Of a stretch of DNA of 5,550 bases, positions 1 to 5,550 are shown piece by piece. Numbering within the stretch: position 1 is the first letter of the stretch; the number at the start of each line of letters is the position of its first letter. Below the pieces are notes generated by a model. That model did no database searches, was not told the origin of the DNA, and saw nothing but the letters and a program-made list of their open reading frames with translations. The stretch is taken from positions 1 through 5,550 of the forward strand of contig JBDREF010000490.1 of NCBI GenBank assembly GCA_043820045.1, in the 5' to 3' direction. The DNA is from JBDREF01 sp043820045. Lineage in GTDB: Bacteria; Planctomycetota; Phycisphaerae; Sedimentisphaerales; Anaerobacaceae. A program made the position numbers and the translations under genes.

Positions 1-35
1 TTGAGGCGGAAAAGCGGATAAAAAGACTTACTTCC

Positions 36-64
36 TTGACAAAAACTTGATTCTGTGCTGCAAT
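36..64 (+). promoter_or_regulatory. Putative sigma70-type promoter of ribD
   Basis: A perfect TTGACA (36-41) is followed by a 17-base spacer and TGCAAT (59-64), which matches TATAAT at four of six positions. The TGC at 56-58 would make it an extended -10. Transcription would begin near base 71, leaving a leader of about 50 bases before ribD with a GAGGGGA ribosome-binding site at 106-112. The leader is too short for an FMN riboswitch, so flavin feedback by that route is not visible here. The box arrangement is seen in the sequence; promoter activity is inferred. Confidence 0.5.
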
Positions 65-121
65 TGAACAAAACGATCTGGGAAGAAAGTAGATTTTTCG
101 TACTCGAGGGGATGTTATAGA

Positions 122-1315
122 ATGAGTACCCAAGACGAGAATTATATGCTGATGGCGCTTAGACTGGCCCGGCAGGGTATCGGTTCGGTGGAGCCGAACC
201 CCGTTGTCGGAGCCGTCATAGTGAAGGCCAATCAAGTTATCGGAAGGGGCTGCCACAAGAAGTTCGGCGGCCCACACGCGGAAATACACGCCCTGGAAGA
301 CTGCACGACCCTCGGTGTCAGGCCGCAGGGCGCCACGATGTACGTGACGCTCGAGCCTTGCTCTCATTACGGCAAAACCCCGCCCTGTACGCGGGCCATT
401 ATATCAGCCGGGGTGGCGAGAGTTTTCGTAGCCATGATCGACCCTTCGGAGCATGCCAGTGGAAAAGGTATTGAGCAGTTGCGCCAGGCGGGGATCGACG
501 TGGAGGTCGGACTGTGTGAATCACATGCGAAATTGCTTAACGCCCCTTTCATTAAATTCACTACCACGGGCAAATGCTGGGTGACGTTGAAATGGGCCCA
601 GACCATAGACAGCAAAGTGGCATGGGCCGACAAAAGCGCCGGGAGAAGGTGGATTTCCAATGAGCAGAGCAGGCGAGATGTGCACAAACTGCGCAGGCGC
701 GCCCAGGCGGTGCTGGTGGGGATCAATACGGTAATCGCGGACAACCCGCTATTGACGGCGCGTCCGAGCAGGGGCAGGAAGGTCACCCGCATCGTGATGG
801 ACAGCTTTCTTCGAATTCCACATGACTGTCAACTGCTCGATACTGCCGACAAGGACCCCGTCATAATCTTTGCCAGCGAGCGGGCGGTATGGGCGAAGGG
901 CGACGTTGCAGAGCGGATCACGGGCAAGGGCGCGGAGATTCTGGCCTACCCTGATACGGGCGGCAGTTCAAATCTCCATTTTCTGCTCGATGCACTGAGT
1001 AATCGCGGCATCTTTCAGTTGCTTGTGGAGGGCGGACCAACCGTATTGGCCTCATTCCTGAAAGAGAACCTTGCCGATGAAATCATCGTTTACATCTCGC
1101 CGAGGATAATCGGCTCGCAGGGCAGCGCCGAGACGGCCGGGCCGATGACTCAATTGTATCGGACCGTCGATTTGCATAACGTTGAAATTCAGCGTTTCGG
1201 CGAGGACATTCGGTTCAGCGGGTTCACCGAGAAATCGCTTGCCGAAATTTCGGCCGCCCAGATGGCTCCCGAGGATGAAGTCGAGGCCTGCGTAGCTCAG
1301 GAATCCGATGAATGA
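122..1315 (+). CDS. ribD: Bifunctional riboflavin biosynthesis deaminase/reductase RibD
   Basis: RibD carries out two successive cytosolic steps from the GTP-derived pyrimidine: deamination of diaminohydroxyphosphoribosylaminopyrimidine, then NADPH-dependent reduction of the ribose to ribitol. The N-terminal deaminase half (about residues 5-145) has the PNP motif at 25-27, HAE at 52-54 (zinc ligand His52, proton-shuttle Glu54) and the two zinc cysteines Cys80 and Cys89 in PCSHYGKTPPC. The reductase half (about 150-370) shows LKWAQTIDSKVA from 156, ISN at 178-180, ADNPLLTAR from 206 and the nucleotide-binding VEGG at 302-305. The TIDS segment differs from the commoner SLDG. At 397 residues it is slightly longer than the usual 360-370, because of an acidic tail after about residue 370. 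The ATG start has GAGGGGA at 106-112, nine bases upstream. Its stop overlaps the start of the next gene by four bases, so both are probably in one transcript. Identification is firm. Confidence 0.96.
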   Translation: MSTQDENYMLMALRLARQGIGSVEPNPVVGAVIVKANQVIGRGCHKKFGGPHAEIHALEDCTTLGVRPQGATMYVTLEPCSHYGKTPPCTRAIISAGVARVFVAMIDPSEHASGKGIEQLRQAGIDVEVGLCESHAKLLNAPFIKFTTTGKCWVTLKWAQTIDSKVAWADKSAGRRWISNEQSRRDVHKLRRRAQAVLVGINTVIADNPLLTARPSRGRKVTRIVMDSFLRIPHDCQLLDTADKDPVIIFASERAVWAKGDVAERITGKGAEILAYPDTGGSSNLHFLLDALSNRGIFQLLVEGGPTVLASFLKENLADEIIVYISPRIIGSQGSAETAGPMTQLYRTVDLHNVEIQRFGEDIRFSGFTEKSLAEISAAQMAPEDEVEACVAQESDE

Positions 1316-2328
1316 ACAAGAGAGACGTTGTAAGGCTGGCCATTGAGCATCGCGAAGTCCCGTACGTCCCGTGGCACTGCAATTTCACCGTAGAGGCGGC
1401 CGGCAAGCTGCGAAAGCATTTCGGCGAGGATGATCTCAATTCGGTCCTGGACAACCATTTTGTCAAACTTGGTTGTGACACAGGTTTTTTCGCCGATCTG
1501 GGCAACGACCGTTTTCGTGACGTATTCGGCGTCGTGTGGGATCGCAGTATCGACAAGGACATAGGCGTTGTTGAGGGCTGCCTTCTGCCGGAGCCCGTGC
1601 TGCGGGGATACGAATTTCCCGACCCTCTGAACAAATGTTTTTTCGATGATATTCCCGAGAAGCTGTCCCGATACGGAGACTGTTTCAGGGTTTTCAAGAT
1701 AGGTTTTTCACTTTATGAAAGGGCCTGGACACTGCGCGGCATGGAGAACCTGATGATGGATTTCCTTGACCACCCGGATTTCGTGCGCCGGCTGCTGCGT
1801 TCGATCGCCGATTACAATATCGCCCAGGTTACGGAAGCTCTGAAGTATGACATAGATGCGGTCTATTTCGGGGATGACTGGGGACAGCAGAGGGGCTTGC
1901 AGATGGGACCGGGCATCTGGCGTCAATTCATTTTGCCGGAGCTGAAGCGGATGTATTCGCTGGTTCGCAACGCTGGGAAATTTGTTTTCATACATTCGTG
2001 CGGTAAGGTGGATGAGCTTTTTGACGACCTGATTGAGATAGGGCTTAATTGTTTCAATCCGTTCCAGCCTGAAGTCATGGATGTCTTTGACCTGATGAAG
2101 AAGTATCGCGGCAGGCTCGCCTTTCACGGCGGCATGTCCACGCAGCGAACGCTGCCGTACGGTTCCGTCAAGGATGTAAGAAAAGAAACAAGAAGGCTGC
2201 TGGATGCCGGCGCCGGCGGGGGCTATGTTTTCGCTCCAGCCCACGCCGTCGAGGGAGATGTTCCACTGGAGAACATGTTAGCCTTCGCAGAGGTCCTCCA
2301 CGCCCAGGACGGCTACAAAAACCTTTGA
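1312..2328 (+). CDS. Uroporphyrinogen decarboxylase-like (MtaA/CmuA-type fold) protein, not HemE
   Basis: This 338-residue protein belongs to the UroD-like TIM-barrel superfamily, which includes heme-pathway HemE and the corrinoid:thiol methyltransferases MtaA, MtbA and CmuA. Family landmarks seen are DVFGVVW at 70-76, GDDWGQQ at 187-193 followed by a G-x-W-R-x-F-I-L-P-E segment, HSCGKV from 228, and APAHAVEGDVP at 308-318. The N-terminal RQAGR substrate motif of HemE is absent; the equivalent stretch reads VPYVPWH (16-22). His228-x-Cys230 matches the zinc motif of the methyltransferases, while the place of their third Cys near the C terminus appears to hold His311. A role in methyl or one-carbon transfer is therefore possible, but the substrate cannot be read from sequence. 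No corrinoid-binding protein gene lies nearby. The ATG sits in an ATGA overlap with the ribD stop, with AGGA at 1299-1302 nine bases upstream, implying translational coupling. Family assignment is firm; function is open. Confidence 0.87.
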   Translation: MNKRDVVRLAIEHREVPYVPWHCNFTVEAAGKLRKHFGEDDLNSVLDNHFVKLGCDTGFFADLGNDRFRDVFGVVWDRSIDKDIGVVEGCLLPEPVLRGYEFPDPLNKCFFDDIPEKLSRYGDCFRVFKIGFSLYERAWTLRGMENLMMDFLDHPDFVRRLLRSIADYNIAQVTEALKYDIDAVYFGDDWGQQRGLQMGPGIWRQFILPELKRMYSLVRNAGKFVFIHSCGKVDELFDDLIEIGLNCFNPFQPEVMDVFDLMKKYRGRLAFHGGMSTQRTLPYGSVKDVRKETRRLLDAGAGGGYVFAPAHAVEGDVPLENMLAFAEVLHAQDGYKNL

Positions 2329-2329
2329 T

Positions 2330-2353
2330 TCTAAGTCAGAAATCTTAGATTTT
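2330..2353 (+). terminator. Weak hairpin followed by TTTT between the UroD-like and kinase genes
   Basis: TCTAAG (2330-2335) and CTTAGA (2344-2349) can form a six-pair stem with an eight-base loop, followed by TTTT at 2350-2353, starting one base after the UroD-like stop. The stem is short and AT-rich, so at best it is an attenuating or inefficient terminator or an mRNA end. It may also be chance. A weak TTGATT (2325-2330) with TAGATT (2346-2351) overlaps it but has only a 15-base spacer, so no promoter is called. Confidence 0.22.
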
Positions 2354-2379
2354 CTCGATGCAGAAAGGATTGGAGAGCA

Positions 2380-3180
2380 GTGCAGAGGGTAGTCTTTGCA
2401 GATTCATGGTCTCAATACTTTGCCGAGTCCGGCCTCGAATCGTTCTACGATTTCTTCGGCTATCCGGCGATAGAGACGGTAGGAGTGAACAGCAAACGCA
2501 ACGTGGTGACATTTGCCCTGGGTGACGGTTCGGGAAGGAGGCGGTTCTTCATGAAGCGTTTCTTTCATCCCCATTTCAAAGATGTGTTCTTTGCACGGCG
2601 CAACATCGGTGAATTCTGCTCGCAGGGTCGATTCGAGTGGGAAAACGCCCGGCTTCTGCTCGATAACGGTGTCGGAACCTACAAGCCGGTCTGTTGCAGT
2701 GAACAAACAAGATGGGGCCTTGAGACAAAGTCCTTCTGCATAACCGAAGAGCTTCGGGCCGAGTGTATGACCGAGTTTCTCAGGCGCGAATGGTGCCATC
2801 TGGAGCGGCGGGCGAAAGAAAGAATCATGGTATCTCTTGCGGCGTTCGTTCGCAGAATACACGCTCTGAACATCGATATGCCGGACCTTTACATCTGGCA
2901 CATATATGTCAAAGAAGACGGCAATTCCGGAGAGCCCGACTTTGCAGTCATCGATATGCATCGTATGTCACGCAATGTCAGGATCAGCAGTAAGAAGATG
3001 AAGAGTCTCGGCAGGCTGCACTACAGCATGATTGACGACTACTTCGACGATGAACTAAGGCGACTGCTCATCCAATCTTATGCAGCGGAGGGTTGGGCCG
3101 GTGACGTCACCGCCCTTGTTGCTCAGATAGAGAAGCAGTCGGTCGCGATTTCGGCGAAACGTGGGCAGAAACAATATTAG
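2380..3180 (+). CDS. WaaP/InaA-family lipopolysaccharide-kinase-like protein
   Basis: This 266-residue cytosolic protein resembles the WaaP/InaA/Kdo-kinase family, small protein-kinase-fold enzymes that phosphorylate sugars of the lipopolysaccharide core. A glycine-rich turn GDGSG (48-52) precedes the likely ATP-binding lysine in MKRF (Lys59). Glu86 or Glu88 in FEWEN is the candidate helix-C glutamate. PDLYIWHIYV from 168 is the catalytic loop with Asp169, and IDMHRM (191-196) carries the metal-binding Asp192. The His usually found two residues before the catalytic Asp is Met167 here. Length fits the family, and no signal peptide or membrane segment is seen. The start is GTG: no in-frame ATG occurs before the codon of Met58, and the frame is closed by TAA at 2332. 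AAAGGA (2364-2369) and GGAG (2372-2375) are possible ribosome-binding sites. It follows the UroD-like gene after 51 bases and may share its transcript. No glycosyltransferase genes adjoin, so the acceptor (LPS core, other glycan or small molecule) is unknown. Confidence 0.82.
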   Translation: MQRVVFADSWSQYFAESGLESFYDFFGYPAIETVGVNSKRNVVTFALGDGSGRRRFFMKRFFHPHFKDVFFARRNIGEFCSQGRFEWENARLLLDNGVGTYKPVCCSEQTRWGLETKSFCITEELRAECMTEFLRREWCHLERRAKERIMVSLAAFVRRIHALNIDMPDLYIWHIYVKEDGNSGEPDFAVIDMHRMSRNVRISSKKMKSLGRLHYSMIDDYFDDELRRLLIQSYAAEGWAGDVTALVAQIEKQSVAISAKRGQKQY

Positions 3181-3288
3181 ATCGCCGAATCCACTCCGCA
3201 GACGCCTCGACGGTGAAACGATCGACCCGTGAGTTTCAGAATGGCTGCCTTTCGTCTTGCTACGAGGTATTTTACCCGCTTGGCGTTC
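3181..3288. other. Convergent intergenic spacer with weak overlapping inverted repeats
   Basis: This 108-base spacer separates the ends of two converging genes. CTCGACGG (3206-3213) can pair with CCGTGAG (3227-3233) if one G is bulged. Alternatively TGAAAC (3214-3219) can pair with GTTTCA (3233-3238). Neither is followed by a proper T-run on either strand, so no intrinsic terminator is claimed; termination may be Rho-dependent or rely on these weak folds. No supported coding sequence was seen here. Confidence 0.3.
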
Positions 3289-4116
3289 TCAGTTGCCTTT
3301 GCTCTTCTGCTCCGGGAGCAATTCCAGCACGGCGAAGACCGGGCAGTGATCCGAGGCGACTTTCTCGTCTATTACTCTCGTTTCGACTATCCTCCATCGA
3401 CTTTCCGGTTTGTACATAATGTAGTCGATTTTCCTTCTGGGCATGACGGAGGGAGATGTCGGCTTGGGATCTTCTCGGCAGACGTAAGACCAGTCCTGCG
3501 TGAGAAGGTTGATCGGATCGCTGCCCGGCACCGCATTCAGATCCCCCGCTAAGATTATTGGAAGGCCATAGTCCTCGTATAGCTCCTTGATCCGGCCGGC
3601 CTGCATCATTCGGTTCTTCTGGTCTCGCACGTGGTCCAGGTGCGTGCCGACAAATACGAGCTTCTCCCCGTTCGGCAATTGTACGTGAACTTCCAGGGCC
3701 GCACGCGGTTCGGCTTCAGGCGTGTGCGGAAGCGGGTTGTTCTTCGTATGGAGTATCGGATGGCGCGACAGGACGGCTTCTCCGTATCCGCCGCCCGCAT
3801 AGTCCATGGCTTTGCCGAATACTCCCTGCAATCCTGTGCGTTTGCTCAGTTCGGCCGTAAGGTCGAGACCTTTGGCGCGAGTTGTCTTGTTGTCAACCTC
3901 CTGCAGCGCAACCAGGTCGGGCTTGAGCGAGTTTATTATACCGGCGACGGCATCGAGGTTAGAGTTGCCGTTGGCATCCTCGCCGTGATAGATGTTGTAA
4001 GTTAAGATTGCGACTCTCGCGGGCGTCTTGCGTTTGTCGGCGGCGCAACCTCCGGCGCAGATGAGGAAAATCAATACGATCAGCACAATTCTCGGCTGTG
4101 TTGACAGAGCTTTCAT
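3289..4116 (-). CDS. Exported lipoprotein of the endonuclease/exonuclease/phosphatase (EEP) superfamily
   Basis: Numbered from the ATG at 4116 (275 residues), the protein opens with a lipoprotein signal: positively charged start, hydrophobic run at 10-21 (IVLIVLIFLICA), and lipobox AGGC with Cys24 as the lipidated residue. The mature protein should be anchored to a membrane facing the periplasm or outside. The rest is one EEP (DNase I-like) domain with the expected Mg-dependent phosphoesterase residues: Asn41 in TYNIYHG, Glu73 in LQEVD, His159 in GTHLDH, Asp192 and Asn194 in GDLNA, Asp231 in IDYIMY, and the terminal SDH with Asp256-His257. The set looks complete, so activity is likely, but the substrate (nucleic acid, inositol or phospholipid phosphate, sugar phosphate) cannot be deduced. 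The frame extends to an ATG at 4131 that lacks a ribosome-binding site; AGGAAG favours 4116. It lies 26 bases after the thrC stop and is probably cotranscribed with it. A DNA-repair role like XthA is unlikely given the export signal. Confidence 0.87.
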   Translation of the reverse strand: MKALSTQPRIVLIVLIFLICAGGCAADKRKTPARVAILTYNIYHGEDANGNSNLDAVAGIINSLKPDLVALQEVDNKTTRAKGLDLTAELSKRTGLQGVFGKAMDYAGGGYGEAVLSRHPILHTKNNPLPHTPEAEPRAALEVHVQLPNGEKLVFVGTHLDHVRDQKNRMMQAGRIKELYEDYGLPIILAGDLNAVPGSDPINLLTQDWSYVCREDPKPTSPSVMPRRKIDYIMYKPESRWRIVETRVIDEKVASDHCPVFAVLELLPEQKSKGN

Positions 4117-4122
4117 GCGGCA

Positions 4123-4128
4123 CTTCCT
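4123..4128 (-). promoter_or_regulatory. Ribosome-binding site deciding the EEP lipoprotein start
   Basis: AGGAAG on the minus strand lies six bases before the ATG at 4116. It sits inside the first codons of the longer frame that begins at 4131, and that upstream ATG is preceded by GGGCCTGCC, which has no Shine-Dalgarno match. This supports the shorter 275-residue product, whose charged start leads directly into the signal peptide. Confidence 0.6.
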
Positions 4129-4142
4129 CATGGCAGGCCCGT

Positions 4143-5489
4143 TTACTTTATCAGCTTTATGATTTCATCGAGGTTGTTCGGCGCCTCTATTGGCACATTG
4201 CTGAACTGGCCCTGCTTGTCTTTGTGATAGTTGACGGTCACATCCGGGTCTTTGAGCAGATGGCCGGTAAGCACACAGGCGACCCGCTCGTCGCCGCCGA
4301 TTACACCTTCGGCCCTGAGATTTTTCAGTCCGGCAATTGTCGCGGCCGAAGCCGGCTCACAGCCCAGCCCGTATTTGCCGATAATCGCCTTGGCATCGAC
4401 AATCTCCTCGTCCGTAACCGCCCGCACGACGCCGTCGCATATATCGATAGACCGCAGGCATTTCTTCAGATTGACCGGCCTGGATATTTCTATCGCCGAG
4501 GCGCACGTATGCGGCGAGAAGTTGCGAGCCGTCAAGTCGTTATAATGGTCATCGATTATAGCCTGGTTGACTTTGCCGCCGTTCCAGCAGAGCTTCTTGT
4601 TATTGACCAGGTCCGTCAGGGTGTCGGCGCCGGCGGCGTTGATAATCGCCATCCGCGGCGGCCGCTGAATCAAACCCAATTGTTTTAGCTCGTCGAAGGC
4701 CTTGCCGAAGGCGCTGGAGTTGCCGAGATTTCCGCCCGGCACCACGATCCAGTCGGGCACTTCCCAGCCCAGGCCTTCGATGATTCGGTACATGATGGTC
4801 TTTTGCCCTTCGAGCCGGAACGGGTTGAGCGAATTGAGCAGGTAGAGTCCGAGCTTTGTGCATACATCCTGAACCTGCCGCATGCAGTCGTCGAAGTCGC
4901 CGAGTATTTGAATCGTTTGCGCGCCGTAATCCATCGCCTGGCTGAGCTTGCCGAAGGCGATTCGCCCCGAGCCGATGAATACGGTGCATTTCACGCCGCA
5001 GCTATGTGCGTACAAAGCCACCGATGCGGACGTGTTGCCCGTCGATGCACACGCGCTCGAGGTCGCGCCGACCATTTTTGCGTGGCTGAACGCCGCCGTC
5101 ATACCGTTGTCTTTGAAAGAGCCGGAGGGATTAAGCCCTTCGTACTGCAGGTACAGTCGTCCGGCTTTCATATCGACGTACTTAGCTACGGCGTCGTTCT
5201 GCTGGAGGATGGTCTGGCCTTCGCCGATGGTTACTTTATATTCGTCGCCGCAGAAGTTGAGCAGTTCGCGGAAGCGCCAGACGCCGGAGAAATCCAGCCG
5301 GTTGTCTCTTGTGCACCATCGCCGGGCGAATTCGCTCAGTTTGTTTGGAACGTAGATGCTGTCCCAGTCATAACGTATGTCCAGCAATTCCCCGCAGGCC
5401 GGACATTTGAACATCGCCTCTCCACAGTCGAACTGCTCGCCGCAATCGGGATTAATACACTTCTGATAAGCCGCACCGGTCATACCCAT
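4143..5489 (-). CDS. thrC: Threonine synthase with N-terminal zinc ribbon
   Basis: Threonine synthase converts O-phospho-L-homoserine and water to threonine and phosphate, the last step of threonine synthesis, in the cytosol with pyridoxal phosphate. Numbered from the ATG at 5489 (448 residues), an N-terminal ribbon has Cys11-x4-Cys16 and Cys29-x2-Cys32, a probable zinc site known from a subset of threonine synthases. The fold-type II PLP domain follows: NPSGSFKDNG around Lys126, the Schiff-base lysine; STGNTSAS at 149-156; the phosphate-gripping PGGNLGN at 251-257; and late motifs CEPASAA (377-383) and TGHLLKDPD (408-416). It is longer than the roughly 350-residue short bacterial forms, partly through the ribbon and a C-terminal segment. 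The plant SAM-binding extension is not apparent. The frame can extend two codons to a TTG at 5495, but AAGGAA at 5498-5503 is ideally spaced (eight bases) for the ATG. Related PLP enzymes such as threonine dehydratase fit less well because of the ribbon and the NPSGSFKDNG form. Confidence 0.93.
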   Translation of the reverse strand: MGMTGAAYQKCINPDCGEQFDCGEAMFKCPACGELLDIRYDWDSIYVPNKLSEFARRWCTRDNRLDFSGVWRFRELLNFCGDEYKVTIGEGQTILQQNDAVAKYVDMKAGRLYLQYEGLNPSGSFKDNGMTAAFSHAKMVGATSSACASTGNTSASVALYAHSCGVKCTVFIGSGRIAFGKLSQAMDYGAQTIQILGDFDDCMRQVQDVCTKLGLYLLNSLNPFRLEGQKTIMYRIIEGLGWEVPDWIVVPGGNLGNSSAFGKAFDELKQLGLIQRPPRMAIINAAGADTLTDLVNNKKLCWNGGKVNQAIIDDHYNDLTARNFSPHTCASAIEISRPVNLKKCLRSIDICDGVVRAVTDEEIVDAKAIIGKYGLGCEPASAATIAGLKNLRAEGVIGGDERVACVLTGHLLKDPDVTVNYHKDKQGQFSNVPIEAPNNLDEIIKLIK

Positions 5490-5497
5490 GTACAAAG

Positions 5498-5503
5498 TTC
5501 CTT
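5498..5503 (-). promoter_or_regulatory. Ribosome-binding site deciding the thrC start
   Basis: AAGGAA on the minus strand is separated by eight bases from the ATG at 5489 but only two from the TTG at 5495. The third possible start, an ATG at 5483, would be 14 bases away. The spacing therefore picks 5489 as the most likely initiation codon. Confidence 0.6.
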
Positions 5504-5529
5504 GTCAGTTGCATTGTCTTTTTGGTGTG

Positions 5530-5535
5530 ATTATA
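5530..5535 (-). promoter_or_regulatory. Perfect -10 box (TATAAT) upstream of thrC
   Basis: Reading the minus strand, TATAAT occupies 5535 to 5530, placing a transcript start near 5523 and giving a leader of roughly 35 bases before thrC. With a standard 17-base spacer the -35 box would fall just beyond the window edge, so only half of the promoter can be judged. The leader is too short for an attenuator with leader peptide or for a riboswitch. Confidence 0.45.
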
Positions 5536-5550
5536 AACAATGAGCGGAGC

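Noticed and set aside
3..50. A short open frame ending in TGA at 48-50 (reads EAEKRIKRLTSLTKT) that could be the tail of an upstream gene
   Set aside because: Fifteen charged residues are too few to recognise, other frames also close within this stretch, and the promoter -35 box lies inside it. It is plausible but unsupported.
1195..1430. A 12-base direct repeat (TTTCGGCGAGGA at 1195-1206 and 1419-1430)
   Set aside because: Both copies lie in unrelated coding sequence and encode common residue combinations, and there is no third copy or regular spacing. Chance is the simplest reading.
1312..2328. HemE (heme-pathway uroporphyrinogen decarboxylase)
   Set aside because: The RQAGR substrate-binding motif near the N terminus is missing, and the H-x-C-G and GDDWGQQ motifs fit the UroD-like group better.
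3213..3552. Two short + strand frames starting in the convergent spacer
   Set aside because: Both run into the antisense of the EEP gene, overlap each other in different frames and show no convincing ribosome-binding site or domain.
3289..4116. A DNA-repair exonuclease III (XthA) assignment for the EEP protein
   Set aside because: A clear lipoprotein signal sequence places it outside the cytosol, and the sequence between the motifs does not look like XthA.
4098..4688. A 196-codon + strand frame spanning the end of thrC and the start of the EEP gene
   Set aside because: It is a shadow of two well supported minus-strand genes and has no recognisable motif.
4803..5543. A 246-codon open frame on the + strand opposite thrC
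   Set aside because: It is antisense to a strongly conserved gene, its translation shows no family motif, and such frames arise readily opposite GC-rich coding sequence.

Overview
The window is an ordinary-looking bacterial chromosomal segment with five complete genes in two convergent groups. The + strand carries ribD, a UroD-like methyltransferase-fold gene and a WaaP/InaA-type kinase gene (122-3180). The - strand carries thrC followed by a gene for an exported EEP-fold lipoprotein (5489 down to 3289). No tRNA, rRNA, CRISPR array, insertion sequence or phage gene was seen. GC looks moderate and even by eye, and nothing suggests recent transfer.

Organism: a Gram-negative bacterium is likely, because one gene encodes an LPS-kinase-like protein and another a lipobox-bearing exported protein. 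Shine-Dalgarno sites and sigma70-like boxes are recognisable. The non-heme UroD-like protein and the zinc-ribbon threonine synthase suggest the Planctomycetota/PVC group, for example Phycisphaerae from an anoxic habitat. This is an inference from family impressions and has not been tested.

Left group: a TTGACA / extended -10 promoter (36-64) precedes ribD, the bifunctional deaminase/reductase of riboflavin synthesis. Its stop overlaps the start of the UroD-like gene in an ATGA, so the two are probably translationally coupled. The UroD-like protein lacks the HemE signature but keeps an H-x-C motif like that of the corrinoid/zinc methyltransferases MtaA and CmuA. After a 51-base gap with a weak hairpin comes a WaaP/InaA-type kinase, possibly phosphorylating a lipopolysaccharide-core or other envelope glycan.

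Right group: a TATAAT box near the right edge precedes thrC, the last step of threonine synthesis. Twenty-six bases after its stop begins a predicted lipoprotein with a complete EEP catalytic set. Shine-Dalgarno placement argues for starts downstream of the longest reading frame in both genes. The two groups converge on a 108-base spacer with only weak inverted repeats.

No novel defence or mobile system was found. The points most worth following are the ribD/UroD-like coupling, the putative zinc site of the UroD-like protein, and the atypical catalytic motif of the kinase.
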